64,000 nucleotides of DNA from Streptomyces avermitilis MA-4680 = NBRC 14893 (GCF_000009765.2 NC_003155.5:5642001-5706000); one strand, 5' to 3'; counted from the first letter of the stretch, positions 40,461 to 50,931 are shown. Numbers and translations are program-made. The notes: generated by a model not told the origin, from the sequence alone.

Positions 40461-41480
40461 GTGACGACGCTTGCCCTTGGACCAAGCTGGCTGGATCCGA
40501 ACACGCTCCTGGACAACTTCGGCATCTGGGGCCTGCTGCTCATCGTCTTCGCCGAGTCGGGCCTGCTCATCGGCTTCTTCCTGCCGGGTGACTCGCTGCT
40601 GTTCACCTGCGGCCTGCTGATCACCGCGGGCACGCTGGACTTCCCGTTGTGGGCCGCGATCGCCCTGATCTGCCTCGCCGCGATCCTCGGCGACCAGGCG
40701 GGCTACATGTTCGGCAAGAAGGTCGGCCCGTCGCTGTTCAACCGCCCCGACTCCCGGCTGTTCAAGCAGGAGAACGTGGTCAAGGCGCACGACTTCTTCG
40801 AGAAGTACGGCCCGAAGTCCCTGGTCCTGGCCCGCTTCGTGCCCATCGTGCGCACGTTCACGCCGATCATCGCCGGCGTCAGCGGCATGAAGTACCGCTC
40901 GTTCCTCGTCTTCAACGTCATCGGCGGCGTCCTGTGGGGCGCCGGCGTCACGCTGCTCGGCTCCTGGCTCGGCAACATCGAGGTCGTCCACAAGAACATC
41001 GAGGCGATCCTGATCCTGATCGTCCTCGTCTCGGTGGTCCCGATCGCCATCGAGTTCCTGAGGGCGCGCTCCAAGTCCAAGAAGAACCCGCCGCAGGACC
41101 CCACCCCGGCCCGGCACCCGGACCAGGACCGGCCCGCGGCACCCGTCATGGACGACGCGACGAGGCCGCTGCGAGTGCCCCCGATCCAGCAGGGCCAGGA
41201 CCAGGCGTACGGCAACCAGGGCCAGGACCAGGCGTACGGCAACCAGGGCCAGGACCAGGCGTACGGCAACGGCCAGTCGTATGGCGACCAGGCTCAGGGC
41301 TACCCGCAGGACTACGGCCAGGGTCAGCAGCAGTACTACCCCGAGGAGCAGTACCCCCAGCAGTACCCCCAGCAGGGCTACGGCCAGGGTCAGCAGTACC
41401 CGGGGCAGGGCTACGGCCAGGACCAGAACTACGGTCAGGACCAGAACCACCCCTACGGCCAGGGTTACCCGCAGAACTGA
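40461..41480 (+). CDS. DedA/SNARE-associated family membrane protein with Q/Y/G-rich tail
   Basis: 339 residues from GTG 40461 (AGGAGC upstream). The first 205 residues are a typical DedA protein: IVFAESGLLIGFFLPGDSLL, KYGPKSLVLARFVPIVRTFT, GVSGMKYRSFLVFNVIGG. This family moves or flips lipids and supports membrane homeostasis. The last 100 residues are disordered repeats of NQGQDQAYG and QQYPQQGYGQG type, not part of the family core. The 5' region is shared with the divergent YbjQ gene. Confidence 0.9.
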   Translation: MTTLALGPSWLDPNTLLDNFGIWGLLLIVFAESGLLIGFFLPGDSLLFTCGLLITAGTLDFPLWAAIALICLAAILGDQAGYMFGKKVGPSLFNRPDSRLFKQENVVKAHDFFEKYGPKSLVLARFVPIVRTFTPIIAGVSGMKYRSFLVFNVIGGVLWGAGVTLLGSWLGNIEVVHKNIEAILILIVLVSVVPIAIEFLRARSKSKKNPPQDPTPARHPDQDRPAAPVMDDATRPLRVPPIQQGQDQAYGNQGQDQAYGNQGQDQAYGNGQSYGDQAQGYPQDYGQGQQQYYPEEQYPQQYPQQGYGQGQQYPGQGYGQDQNYGQDQNHPYGQGYPQN

Positions 41481-41495
41481 GTACGCCGTCAGGAA

Positions 41496-41560
41496 CCGCG
41501 CCCCGCCAGGGGCGCGGGGAACTGCGCGACCAGCCCCCACCGCCCCGCGGCGAAACCCAG
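41496..41560. repeat. Streptomyces REP-like element / terminator
   Basis: CCGCGCCCC-GCCA-GGGGCGCGG hairpin (41496-41517), followed by GGAACTGCGCGACCAGCCCC. The sequence GGGGCGCGGGGAACTGCGCG after a CGCCCC hairpin is an abundant intergenic element in many Streptomyces genomes. It lies between convergent DedA and ThrE-type genes and may act as their terminator. Confidence 0.7.
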
Positions 41561-41582
41561 CCGCCCCCCGCGGGAACCCTCG

Positions 41583-43229
41583 CTAGAACCCTCGCGTCCG
41601 CTTGGCCGCGCGGCGCCCCGCCGCACTCGCGGCCCCCGGCACCCGCAGGAACAGCCGGGAGATCTCCGACCCCAGGTTCACGCCGATCGCGATGGCCATG
41701 GCGAGCGCGGCGGCCTTGGTGAGCGACACCAGGCCCTTGTCGACGTTGTTCTGGGCGATCGACAGCAGCCCGAAGTACGTCGCCGAACCGGGCAGCAGCG
41801 GCCCGATCGCCGCCGTCGTGTACGGCAGCGCGGACGCGAACCGGTAGCGGGACAGCAACTGCCCGAACAGGCCCACAAGGCCCGCCGCCACGGCCGTCGA
41901 GGCAACCGGGGAGATGTCGCCCGCGTAGTGCATCGCCCCGTAGACGGACCAGGCCACACCCCCGTTGAGGGTCACCGCCAGCACAGTGGATCGTTCCTGC
42001 TGGAGCAGGATCGCGAAGGTCAGCGACAGCAGCATGGACGCGACGATCTGGAGTACCGGCCGCTCGGAGATGCCCAGCGCCTGGTCCGGGTTGAGCTGGG
42101 CGCCCAGCTTCACGCCGAAGTAGAGCACCACCAGCACACCGGCGACGATGCCCACGAAGAAGTACATGACCTCCAGCAGGCGCGCGGACGCGGTGATGTA
42201 GAAGCCGGTGAGGCCGTCCTGCACGCCGGCCACCAGGGCCCGCCCGGGCAGCAGCGCGAACAGTCCACCGGTGACCACCGCGGACGCCTTCACATCGACG
42301 TGCGTCAGCGTGAGCGCGATGCCGATCGCGGCCGGGGGCATCGCGGCGACCGTGAACTGGTAGAACTCCGGCAGTCCGCGCCCCGCGCACAGCCACGCCA
42401 GCCGGTCGCCGAGCATCGCGCCCAGCGCGGCGGCGACGAACACGACCGCGTCACCGCCGACGAGCACGGAGGCCGCACCGGCGAGCAGCCCGCCGGCCGC
42501 CGTCAGGACCCAGCCGGGGTACGGGTGCCGGTTGCGGCGGATCTCGGCGAGCCTCCGGTAGGCCTCCTCCAGGGAGATCGCCGTCTCCGGGTCGCTGAGG
42601 TCGTCGACGAGCGCGTAGACGGCCGCGAGCCGGGTGTAGTCGGTGACCCGGCGGCGTACCGTCCGGGAGGCCGTCACGGGGTCGTCCACCAGAGACGGCT
42701 GGTGCGAGATGGACAGCAGGGTGAAGGTGACGTTCGGCTCGCAGCGGTCCAGGCCGTAGGAGCGGCAGACGGCGAACATGGCCGTCTCCACGTCCTCGGC
42801 GCCCTCACCGCCCGCGAGCAGCAGCTCCCCGATACGGAGGGTCAGGTCGAGCACGCGTGGCACCGCGGGCCCCGCCTCGTCCACCTTCTGCACCGGCTCG
42901 GGCGCGGGCCGCTCGGTCACCGGCATGCGCAGCATCGTGCGCATCCGGTCCTGCCAGGGCGCTTCCTTGGTCAGTTTGACGACGGGGATGCCGCTCGGCG
43001 GGGTGAAGGCGGGCGGCGCGTGCTTGGCGCTGTAGGTGTGCGGGGTGCTGAACGCGGACCCCTCGGCATCGCCGGTGGGCGGCTGCGGTACGTCGAGCCC
43101 CTTGGGGAGCGCGAACTCGGACGTCGTGGACGACTCGTCGTCGCTCGACGTGACGCCCACCGGAGCGGCGAACGCACTCCTCGCCTCGTCCGACTGCGGT
43201 TTGCGATCCTCCGCCTCCGGCTCCGTCAC
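41583..43229 (-). CDS. Threonine/serine exporter family (ThrE) membrane protein
   Basis: 548 residues from GTG 43229 (AGGAG upstream; GTG 43244 is an alternative). About 115 hydrophilic N-terminal residues are followed by the ThrE cytosolic domain (RVLDLTLRIGELLLAGGEGA, AVCRSYGLDRCEPNVTFTLL). About ten membrane segments follow, formed by both halves of the family (DUF1212 and DUF3815 fused). It is predicted to export small amino acids. It is downstream of ppa on the same strand but separated by a terminator and a pair of 15-bp direct repeats. Confidence 0.85.
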   Translation of the reverse strand: MTEPEAEDRKPQSDEARSAFAAPVGVTSSDDESSTTSEFALPKGLDVPQPPTGDAEGSAFSTPHTYSAKHAPPAFTPPSGIPVVKLTKEAPWQDRMRTMLRMPVTERPAPEPVQKVDEAGPAVPRVLDLTLRIGELLLAGGEGAEDVETAMFAVCRSYGLDRCEPNVTFTLLSISHQPSLVDDPVTASRTVRRRVTDYTRLAAVYALVDDLSDPETAISLEEAYRRLAEIRRNRHPYPGWVLTAAGGLLAGAASVLVGGDAVVFVAAALGAMLGDRLAWLCAGRGLPEFYQFTVAAMPPAAIGIALTLTHVDVKASAVVTGGLFALLPGRALVAGVQDGLTGFYITASARLLEVMYFFVGIVAGVLVVLYFGVKLGAQLNPDQALGISERPVLQIVASMLLSLTFAILLQQERSTVLAVTLNGGVAWSVYGAMHYAGDISPVASTAVAAGLVGLFGQLLSRYRFASALPYTTAAIGPLLPGSATYFGLLSIAQNNVDKGLVSLTKAAALAMAIAIGVNLGSEISRLFLRVPGAASAAGRRAAKRTRGF

Positions 43230-43243
43230 CCGCTCCTGCCTCA

Positions 43244-43286
43244 CCTTTCGTATGCCTGCTTCTCACACGTACCTTGCGTATGCCTC
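43244..43286. repeat. 15-bp direct repeats upstream of the ThrE-type gene
   Basis: CCTTTCGTATGCCTG (43244-43258) and CCTTGCGTATGCCTC (43272-43286) lie 28 bp apart, just before the start codon. They could be regulator sites. Confidence 0.45.
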
Positions 43287-43321
43287 AGTATGCGTACGAA
43301 AGTTTGCGTTCGGATACGCGA

Positions 43322-43360
43322 ACGGGCCGCGGCACTCCCGTGAGGGAGCACGCGGCCCGT
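43322..43360. terminator. Terminator of ppa
   Basis: ACGGGCCGCG (43322-43331) pairs perfectly with CGCGGCCCGT (43351-43360); an inner stem CTCCC/GGGAG (43335-43348) extends the hairpin. Confidence 0.75.
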
Positions 43361-43376
43361 CGGGGGGCGGAGACGG

Positions 43377-43868
43377 TCAGTGACCGCCCTGCTCCTTCAG
43401 GCGCTTGTAGGAACGCTCGATCTCGGCCTCGGCGTCCGTGCGGCCCACCCAGTTGGCGCCCTCGACGGACTTGCCGGGCTCCAGGTCCTTGTAGACCTCG
43501 AAGAAGTGCTGGATCTCCAGGCGGTCGAACTCCGACACGTGGTGGATGTCCCGCAGGTGCTCCACGCGCGGGTCGTGCGCCGGGACGCACAGCAGCTTGT
43601 CGTCGCCGCCGGCCTCGTCCGTCATCCGGAACATGCCGATGGCGCGGCACTTGATGAGGCAGCCGGGGAAGGTCGGCTCGTCCAGGATGACCAGCGCGTC
43701 CAGCGGGTCGCCGTCCTCGCCGAGAGTGTTCTCGACGAAGCCGTAGTCGGCCGGGTAGCTGGTCGAGGTGAAGAGTCGACGGTCCAAGCGGATCCGACCG
43801 GTCTCGTGGTCCACCTCGTACTTGTTCCGCGAACCCTTCGGAATCTCGATCGTGACGTCGAACTCCAC
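43377..43868 (-). CDS. ppa: Inorganic pyrophosphatase
   Basis: 163 residues from GTG 43868, chosen because GGAGGAG sits 8 nt upstream; longer in-frame ATGs lack this. Hydrolyses pyrophosphate and so drives biosynthesis. Family I signatures: [37 protein letters not shown] and DEPTFPGC (metal-binding Asp residues). Divergent from dacB; monocistronic with its own terminator. Confidence 0.96.
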   Translation of the reverse strand: MEFDVTIEIPKGSRNKYEVDHETGRIRLDRRLFTSTSYPADYGFVENTLGEDGDPLDALVILDEPTFPGCLIKCRAIGMFRMTDEAGGDDKLLCVPAHDPRVEHLRDIHHVSEFDRLEIQHFFEVYKDLEPGKSVEGANWVGRTDAEAEIERSYKRLKEQGGH

Positions 43869-43947
43869 CGGTGGCTCCTCCATGATCAACACATAGTTCT
43901 GGTGGTTAAGTGTCCCTCACGCAGGTGTGTGATCGCGAAAGGGGCTG

Positions 43948-45630
43948 GTGGTCGTGCCAGAGCTGAGGCCTTGGCGGGCCGCGAGACCGCATGTCGTGCG
44001 GATCGCGAGGGCCGTGAGACCGCGACTGGCGCGGACCGCCCAAGCCGTGAAACCGCGACCGGCGCGGCTCACCGGGGTCGTGAAACCAGGGCTCGCCCGG
44101 CTCACCGGGAGCGTGAAACCGCACGTCGCGCGGGTCGCGCACGTCGTGCGCCCGCGCTCCGGAAGGCTCACGGCCCCGAAGCTCACCACCCCCCAGCTCA
44201 CGGCCGTTGCCGCCACCGTGGGCCTTGCACTGACGGCCGGGGTGGTGACCGCGGCCGGTCCCTGGGACTCCTCCGGTCAGCGTACGGCCGAGCGCGAGTG
44301 GGCCGCCTCCCGGGGCGGAGAGGGTGGCGCAGATCACGGACGTGATTCCCGTACGCCGGCCACGGCGCCCAGGCCCGCGCCGAGCGCCGCGTCGGTGCTG
44401 ACCGGGCTCGGCGGCGCCACCGGCACGGACGTGACCACGAAGTCGGCGCCGACCGAGAAGGCCCTGGCGGGCGTTCTCGACCCGCTGCTGAAGGACGGTT
44501 CGCTCGGCACCCGGCGCTCCGCCGCCGTCGTCGACGTGGCCACCGGCAGGCGGCTGTACGGCAAGGGAGTGGACGAGGCGCTGACCCCGGCCTCCACCAC
44601 GAAGATCGCCACGGCGGTGGCCGTGCTCTCGGCGGCCGGCGCCGACCACCGCATCAGCACGCGCGCGGTGCTGGAGCCCGACACCAAGGAGCTCGTCCTC
44701 GTCGGTGGCGGCGACCCGACCCTCACCGCCCGCAAGGAGGGCGGGGGAGGCTGGGCAAGTCTGCGCACGCTCGCCGACCGGACGGCGGCCGCGCTGAAGA
44801 AGCGCGGCATGACCCGGGTGACGCTGTCGTACGACGTCTCCCTGTACGCGGGTCCCGTACTGCACCCCATCGGGGAGAACCCGAACCTCGCCCCGGTCAG
44901 CCCCCTGATGGTCGACGAAGGGCGCGTCGACGACACGGTCGGCGGCCCCGCGACCCGCAGCAAGGAGCCGGCGGCGGACGCGGCGCGCGCGTTCGGCGCG
45001 TTGCTCCGCGCCAAGGGCATCAGGACGACCGCGCCGGGTCCCTCGAAGGCGACGGGCCGGTCACAGGCGCTGGCCGAGGTCGAGTCGCCGCCGCTGTCCG
45101 CACTGGTCGAGCGGATGCTGACCAACAGCGACAACGACATCGCGGAGGCGCTGGCCCGTCAGACGGCCCTCGCCGGCGGCGAGCGGGCGAGCTTCGAGGG
45201 CGGGTCGCGGGCGATCGCCGCCCAGCTGAAGAAGCTCGGACTGCCGCTGGGCGGCGCGGAGTTCCGCGACGGCAGCGGACTGAACCGCGAGGACAGGCTG
45301 ACGGCGGGCCTGCTGACCGCCCTCCTGGCCAAGGCGGGCGACCCCGCCCACGCCGAACTCCGCCCGGTCCTGACGGGCCTCCCGGTGGCGGGCTTCACGG
45401 GCACCCTGAGCGACCGCTACGAGGACGGGGCGCAACGTTCCGGCACGGGCGTCGTACGCGCCAAGACCGGCTCCCTGACGGGCGTCAACACCCTCGCGGG
45501 CACGGTGGTGGACACGGACGGCCGTCTGCTGGCCTTCGCCTTCCTGACGTACGAGTCGATGGACCAGGAGACGGCGAGGGCGGCCCTGGACCGCACGGCG
45601 GCGGCACTGGCGGAGTGCGGCTGCCGATGA
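43948..45630 (+). CDS. dacB: D-alanyl-D-alanine carboxypeptidase/endopeptidase (PBP4 type)
   Basis: 560 residues from GTG 43948 with AAAGGGG upstream. An unusual basic N-terminal 85 residues carries four near-repeats of VVKPxLARLTG type, then a hydrophobic anchor (LTAVAATVGLALTAGVVTAA). Penicillin-binding active site: SxxK at Ser216-Lys219 (STTK), SxN at 394-396 (SDN) and KTG at 506-508. It trims or cleaves peptidoglycan cross-links outside the membrane. Divergent from ppa, as in related Streptomyces. Confidence 0.92.
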   Translation: MVVPELRPWRAARPHVVRIARAVRPRLARTAQAVKPRPARLTGVVKPGLARLTGSVKPHVARVAHVVRPRSGRLTAPKLTTPQLTAVAATVGLALTAGVVTAAGPWDSSGQRTAEREWAASRGGEGGADHGRDSRTPATAPRPAPSAASVLTGLGGATGTDVTTKSAPTEKALAGVLDPLLKDGSLGTRRSAAVVDVATGRRLYGKGVDEALTPASTTKIATAVAVLSAAGADHRISTRAVLEPDTKELVLVGGGDPTLTARKEGGGGWASLRTLADRTAAALKKRGMTRVTLSYDVSLYAGPVLHPIGENPNLAPVSPLMVDEGRVDDTVGGPATRSKEPAADAARAFGALLRAKGIRTTAPGPSKATGRSQALAEVESPPLSALVERMLTNSDNDIAEALARQTALAGGERASFEGGSRAIAAQLKKLGLPLGGAEFRDGSGLNREDRLTAGLLTALLAKAGDPAHAELRPVLTGLPVAGFTGTLSDRYEDGAQRSGTGVVRAKTGSLTGVNTLAGTVVDTDGRLLAFAFLTYESMDQETARAALDRTAAALAECGCR

Positions 45631-45713
45631 CCCCCGCGGCACCACCCCCCTGAACCCCACCCCGGTGGCCCGCCCGGCCGTCGTACCCCTAACCGCACTC
45701 GCACACGCTCACG

Positions 45714-45719
45714 TACGGT
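45714..45719 (+). promoter_or_regulatory. Putative -10 (TACGGT) for leaderless metalloprotease mRNA
   Basis: TACGGT is followed by 6 nt and ATG 45726; no ribosome binding site is visible. Confidence 0.4.
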
Positions 45720-45725
45720 TGACGC

Positions 45726-46859
45726 ATGACGAGCATCGGTGGTGCTGCTTCTTCTGGGATGGTCGACTGGAATCTCGCGGTGGCGACCGCGACCCGGCTC
45801 GTGCGGCCGGGCCCGGAGGTGAGCCGCGACGAGGCCCGGGCCGTCGTCGCCGAGCTGCGCCGGCATGCGAAGGCGTCGGAGGAACACGTCCGCGGTTTCA
45901 CCCGGATGGGCACCGAGGACACCCACGACACCCCCGTACTCGTCGTCGACCGCCCCGGCTGGGTCCGGGCGAACGTGGCCGGGTTCCGGGAGCTCCTCAA
46001 GCCCCTGCTGGACAAGATGCAGGAGCGCAGGGGGAACACCCCGGGCGGCGCCGTGCTCGGGGCCGTCGGCGGCAAGGTCACCGGCGTCGAGCTGGGCATG
46101 CTGCTGTCGTTCCTGTCCTCCCGGGTCCTCGGGCAGTACGAGACCTTCGCCCCGCCGACCCGGGACCTCCCGGCGGCCGAGAACGGCGGGGGCAGGCTTC
46201 TGCTGGTCGCGCCCAACATCGTGCACGTGGAGCGCGAACTCGACGTGCAGCCCCACGACTTCCGCCTCTGGGTCTGTCTGCACGAGGAGACGCACCGCAC
46301 GCAGTTCACCGCCGTGCCCTGGCTGCGCGACCACGTCGGGGGCGAAATCCAGTCTTTCTTGGGAGAGACCGAGGTGGATCCCATGACCGTGCTGGAGCGG
46401 ATCAGGGAAGCCGCCCAGTCGCTCGCCGGCGGTCGTCCCGAGGGCGAGGAGGGCGACGACGGCCGGTCCATCGTGGAACTCGTGCAGACGCCGGCCCAGC
46501 GGGAGATCCTCGGCCGGCTCACCGCCGTGATGTCCCTCCTCGAAGGGCACGCGGACTTCGTGATGGACGGAGTCGGCCCCGACGTCGTCCCGTCCGTCGG
46601 GGAGATCCGCGAGAAGTTCCAGCAGCGACGGGCGAAGGGCGCCTCCCGGCTGGACCTCGCCCTGCGCAAGCTGCTGGGCCTGGACGCCAAGCTCAGGCAG
46701 TACCGGGACGGCGAGCGGTTCGTGCGGGCGGTCGTCGAACAGGTCGGTATGGACGGATTCAACCGGGTGTGGACTTCCCCGAACACGCTCCCGACCAAGA
46801 CGGAGATCGCCAAACCGGCGGACTGGATCGCGCGGGTGCACCGCAAGGCGGAGTCGTGA
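45726..46859 (+). CDS. Zinc-dependent metalloprotease-like protein (DUF2342)
   Basis: 377 residues. The HEETH zinc motif is at 186-190 in LHEETHRTQFTAVPWLRDHV, with a further EGHADFVMDG that supplies a third ligand in this family. The conserved actinobacterial DUF2342 family is often labelled coenzyme F420 biosynthesis-associated, but protease function is only predicted. It is soluble with no signal peptide. It lies between dacB and tilS, as is usual in Streptomyces. Confidence 0.88.
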   Translation: MTSIGGAASSGMVDWNLAVATATRLVRPGPEVSRDEARAVVAELRRHAKASEEHVRGFTRMGTEDTHDTPVLVVDRPGWVRANVAGFRELLKPLLDKMQERRGNTPGGAVLGAVGGKVTGVELGMLLSFLSSRVLGQYETFAPPTRDLPAAENGGGRLLLVAPNIVHVERELDVQPHDFRLWVCLHEETHRTQFTAVPWLRDHVGGEIQSFLGETEVDPMTVLERIREAAQSLAGGRPEGEEGDDGRSIVELVQTPAQREILGRLTAVMSLLEGHADFVMDGVGPDVVPSVGEIREKFQQRRAKGASRLDLALRKLLGLDAKLRQYRDGERFVRAVVEQVGMDGFNRVWTSPNTLPTKTEIAKPADWIARVHRKAES

Positions 46860-47054
46860 CGCCCGGTGGAGGGTCGTGAAACGAATCCGGCCGACGGCAG
46901 GTGAACGCCCCTTCAATCACCCGTCCGAGGGACCGTGAGGCATGCGTAGGCGTGCAATGCTCGGGGAACGGCCCGTTTCTGTCACCATCTACACACTCTG
47001 AGTGACCGATCCTCGGGCTCACCCCCCCCGAAAACTTCATGAAGGGAACCGGAC

Positions 47055-48092
47055 ATGGGTCCCCATCCTGCGGTCGCGGCGATACGCCTGGCGGTCCGCC
47101 GCGTACTCCACGACATCCTCATCGAACACGCGCCCGGCTCTGCCGACCTGCCGCGCGACGTGCCGCACGATCTGCCGCCCCCGCCGCTCGTGCTCGTCGC
47201 CTGCTCCGGCGGTGCCGACTCCATGGCGCTCGCCTCCGCCCTCGCCTTCGAAGCCCCCAAACTCGGCATCCGCGCCGGCGGCATCACCGTGGACCACGGA
47301 CTCCAGTCCGGCTCCGACCTGCGCGCCGACGAGGTCGTCGGCCGCCTGGTCGATCTGGGTCTGACCCCGACCGAGTCCATCGCCGTCACCGTCGGCCGTG
47401 ACGGCGGCCCCGAGGCCGCCGCCCGCGATGCCCGGTACGCCGCCCTGGATGCCGCCGCGCGGCGCCACGGAGCCTGTGCGGTCCTGCTCGGCCACACCCG
47501 TGACGACCAGGCCGAGACCGTCCTGCTGGGCCTCGCCAGGGGCTCCGGCATCCGCTCCCTGTCCGGAATGGCCGCGGTCTCGGGGACCGGCGGCCGTTAC
47601 CGCCGCCCCTTCCTCCAGCTCGACCGGCAGACCGCCCGCAAGGCCTGCATGGCCCAGTCGCTGCCCGTGTGGGACGACCCGCACAACGCCGACCCGGCCT
47701 ATACGCGGTCCAGGCTGCGCCACGAGGGCCTGCCCGCCCTGGAGAAGGCGCTCGGCAAGGGTGTCGTGGAGGCCCTCGCCCGGACGGCCCAGCTCTCCCG
47801 TGACGACGCCGACGCCCTAGACGTGTGGGCCGGCCAGGCCGAGGCCTCCGTACGCGACGCCGCCGGCCTCCTGGAGTGCGCCAAGCTCTACGCGCTGCCG
47901 CCCGCCGTGCGCCGCCGCATTCTGCGCCGCGCCGCCATCGAGGCGGGCGCCCCGGCCGGTTCGCTGTTCGCCCGTCACATCGAAGAAGTCGACCGGCTGA
48001 TCACCGGCTGGCGCGGTCAGGGAGCCATCAATCTCCCGGGCAAAGTCGTCGCCCAGCGACAGGGTGGCAGACTGGTGATTCGGCAAGGCTGA
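47055..48092 (+). CDS. tilS: tRNA(Ile)-lysidine synthetase
   Basis: 345 residues. PP-loop SGGADS at 51-56 binds ATP. The enzyme adds lysine to C34 of tRNA-Ile2 so that it reads AUA. Other motifs: [35 protein letters not shown], and [20 protein letters not shown], the typical TilS tRNA-binding segment. GAAGGGAACC precedes the ATG. First gene of a block with hpt and ftsH. Confidence 0.95.
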
Positions 48093-48145
48093 ATCCGGAC
48101 CCCCTCGGGCGGAACCGGGCAGCCCCGGTGGGACGACCGAAAGTG

Positions 48146-48706
48146 ATGCGGGTGGACGCGAAAGACATGGGCACCGACCTCAAGTCGGTGCTCATCACCA
48201 AGGAAGAGATCGACGCGAAGCTGGCCGAGCTGGCCGCGAAGATCGACGCGGAGTACGCGGGCAAGGACCTGTTGATCGTCGGTGTCCTCAAGGGCGCCGT
48301 GATGGTCATGGCGGACCTGGCGCGTGCGCTGTCCACCCCCGTCACGATGGACTGGATGGCGGTGTCCTCGTACGGCGCGGGCACCCAGTCCTCCGGTGTC
48401 GTGCGGATCCTCAAGGACCTCGACACGGACATCAAGGGGAAGCATGTCCTGATCGTCGAGGACATCATCGACTCCGGGCTCACCCTGTCCTGGCTGATCT
48501 CCAACCTCGGCTCCCGCGAGCCCGCCTCCCTCAAGGTGTGCACGCTGCTGCGCAAGCCGGAGGCGGCCAAGGTCGCGATCGACGTGGAGTGGGTCGGCTT
48601 CGACATCCCCAACGAGTTCGTCATCGGCTACGGCCTCGACTACGCCGAGAAGTACCGAAACCTCCCGTTCGTCGGTACGCTCGCGCCCCACGTCTACGGC
48701 GGCTGA
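48146..48706 (+). CDS. hpt: Hypoxanthine phosphoribosyltransferase
   Basis: 186 residues from ATG 48146 (GTG 48143 immediately before is possible). Purine salvage enzyme making IMP or GMP from base and PRPP. The PRPP loop [14 protein letters not shown], the [17 protein letters not shown] loop and the base-binding [17 protein letters not shown] end are present. Starts 54 bp after tilS, the standard tilS-hpt-ftsH order. Confidence 0.96.
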   Translation: MRVDAKDMGTDLKSVLITKEEIDAKLAELAAKIDAEYAGKDLLIVGVLKGAVMVMADLARALSTPVTMDWMAVSSYGAGTQSSGVVRILKDLDTDIKGKHVLIVEDIIDSGLTLSWLISNLGSREPASLKVCTLLRKPEAAKVAIDVEWVGFDIPNEFVIGYGLDYAEKYRNLPFVGTLAPHVYGG

Positions 48707-48867
48707 ACCCCCTGGGCCCGGTTCTCGTAAGACGATCGGGAACCCCAGCGGGTTTCGCGCCGTTGTGCATGCGAGGACTGGATTGTCGGCAGTCCCCTGC
48801 GGCGTCGGGTGACAATGCTGGGGTACCGTCCGAAGAACAGTCTTTCTAAGTCTTTATCAAACTCACT

Positions 48868-50931
48868 ATGGCAGGAGGGACGGGGCGGCACCGCTCCGTA
48901 TGGATGGACGTGAAGCGATACTTCCGTGGGCCGGTCATGTGGATCGTGCTGGCCGTCCTTGCCGTGGTCGTGTTGATGCAGGTCGTCGGCTCGTCCGGCG
49001 GCTACAAGACAGTGGACACCGGCCAGGTCGTCCAGGCGATCAATGAGAACAAGGTCCAGCAGGCCAAAATCACCACCGGTGACGAGCAGGTCATCAAGGT
49101 CGAGCTGAAGGACGGCCAGAAGGTCGACGGCAGCTCGAAGATCCAGGCGAGTTACATCGGCGACCAGGGCGTGACCCTCGCGGGCACGCTCCAGGACAAG
49201 TACCAGAACAAGCAGATCCCGGACGGCTATACGGTCTCGCCGTCCAAGCAGAACCCGTTCGTGGGCATCCTGCTCTCTCTGCTCCCCTTCGTCCTGATCG
49301 TCGTCGTCTTCCTGTTCCTGATGAACCAGATGCAGGGCGGCGGCTCCCGGGTCATGAACTTCGGGAAGTCCAAGGCGAAGCTCATCACCAAGGACACCCC
49401 CAAGACGACGTTCTCGGACGTCGCGGGTTCGGACGAGGCGGTCGAGGAGCTCCACGAGATCAAGGAGTTCCTCCAGGAGCCGGCGAAGTTCCAGGCCGTC
49501 GGGGCGAAGATCCCCAAGGGCGTGCTCCTGTACGGGCCTCCCGGTACCGGCAAGACGCTGCTGGCGCGTGCCGTCGCGGGCGAGGCCGGGGTCCCCTTCT
49601 ACTCGATCTCCGGTTCCGACTTCGTCGAGATGTTCGTCGGTGTCGGTGCCTCCCGAGTCCGTGACCTCTTCGAGCAGGCCAAGGCGAACGCCCCGGCGAT
49701 CGTCTTCGTCGACGAGATCGACGCGGTCGGCCGCCACCGCGGCGCCGGCCTCGGCGGCGGTCACGACGAGCGCGAGCAGACGCTGAACCAGCTGCTCGTC
49801 GAGATGGACGGCTTCGACGTGAAGGGCGGCGTCATCCTGATCGCCGCCACGAACCGGCCCGACATCCTCGACCCGGCTCTCCTGCGCCCCGGCCGCTTCG
49901 ACCGCCAGATCGCGGTCGACCGCCCGGACATGCAGGGCCGTCTGGAGATCCTCAAGGTTCACCAGAAGGGCAAGCCGGTCGCCCCGGACGTCGACCTGTC
50001 GGCCGTCGCCCGCCGCACCCCCGGCTTCACGGGTGCCGACCTCGCCAACGTGCTGAACGAGGCCGCGCTCCTCACGGCCCGCAGCGACAAGAAGCTGGTC
50101 GACAACTCCATGCTGGACGAGGCGATCGACCGCGTGGTCGCGGGCCCGCAGAAGCGGACCCGGATCATGTCGGACAAGGAGAAGAAGATCACCGCGTACC
50201 ACGAGGGCGGCCACGCCCTGGTCGCGGCGGCGTCTCCGAACTCCGACCCGGTCCACAAGATCACGATCCTGTCGCGCGGCCGTGCCCTCGGCTACACGAT
50301 GGTCCTGCCGGACGAGGACAAGTACTCCACGACCCGCAACGAGATGCTCGACCAGCTGGCGTACATGCTGGGCGGGCGCGCGGCCGAGGAGCTCGTCTTC
50401 CACGACCCGACGACGGGCGCTGCGAACGACATCGAGAAGGCCACCGCCACGGCCCGCGCGATGGTCACGCAGTACGGCATGACCGAGCGTCTCGGCGCGA
50501 TCAAGTTCGGCGGCGACAACACCGAGCCCTTCCTGGGCCGGGAGATGTCGCATCCGCGCGACTACTCGGAAGAGGTCGCCGCGCTCGTCGACGAAGAGGT
50601 CAAGAAGCTCATCGAGAACGCGCACAACGAGGCCTGGGAAATCCTGGTCGAGAACCGCGACGTCCTCGACGCCCTGGTGCTCCAGCTGCTGGAGAAGGAG
50701 ACGCTGAGCAAGGAGCAGATCGCCGAGGTCTTCGCTCCCATCGTCAAGCGCCCGGCCCGCCCCGCGTGGACCGGCTCCTCCCGGCGCACCCCGTCCACCC
50801 GCCCGCCGGTGCTCTCCCCCAAGGAGCTGTCACTGACGAACGGGGCGAACGGCGCGTCGCCGGCGATCGCCAACGCGACGGAGTCGGTGCCGGCCGCGGA
50901 GTCGGCTCCGGAGGACCGCACCGAGGGCTGA
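48868..50931 (+). CDS. ftsH: ATP-dependent zinc metalloprotease FtsH
   Basis: 687 residues from ATG 48868; ATG 48904 (MDVKRYFRG) is an equally plausible start. Two membrane segments ([31 protein letters not shown]) flank a periplasm-side domain. The AAA+ module has Walker A GPPGTGKT near 224 and Walker [12 protein letters not shown]. The protease motif HEGGH is at 445-449. It degrades damaged membrane and regulatory proteins as a hexamer. The last 45 residues are a disordered tail. A 17-bp hairpin follows. Confidence 0.96.
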   Translation: MAGGTGRHRSVWMDVKRYFRGPVMWIVLAVLAVVVLMQVVGSSGGYKTVDTGQVVQAINENKVQQAKITTGDEQVIKVELKDGQKVDGSSKIQASYIGDQGVTLAGTLQDKYQNKQIPDGYTVSPSKQNPFVGILLSLLPFVLIVVVFLFLMNQMQGGGSRVMNFGKSKAKLITKDTPKTTFSDVAGSDEAVEELHEIKEFLQEPAKFQAVGAKIPKGVLLYGPPGTGKTLLARAVAGEAGVPFYSISGSDFVEMFVGVGASRVRDLFEQAKANAPAIVFVDEIDAVGRHRGAGLGGGHDEREQTLNQLLVEMDGFDVKGGVILIAATNRPDILDPALLRPGRFDRQIAVDRPDMQGRLEILKVHQKGKPVAPDVDLSAVARRTPGFTGADLANVLNEAALLTARSDKKLVDNSMLDEAIDRVVAGPQKRTRIMSDKEKKITAYHEGGHALVAAASPNSDPVHKITILSRGRALGYTMVLPDEDKYSTTRNEMLDQLAYMLGGRAAEELVFHDPTTGAANDIEKATATARAMVTQYGMTERLGAIKFGGDNTEPFLGREMSHPRDYSEEVAALVDEEVKKLIENAHNEAWEILVENRDVLDALVLQLLEKETLSKEQIAEVFAPIVKRPARPAWTGSSRRTPSTRPPVLSPKELSLTNGANGASPAIANATESVPAAESAPEDRTEG

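Noticed and set aside
46860-47054. Riboswitch or attenuator before tilS
   Set aside because: No conserved riboswitch core or strong hairpin was visible; only a C-rich run near 47020 and a normal ribosome binding site.
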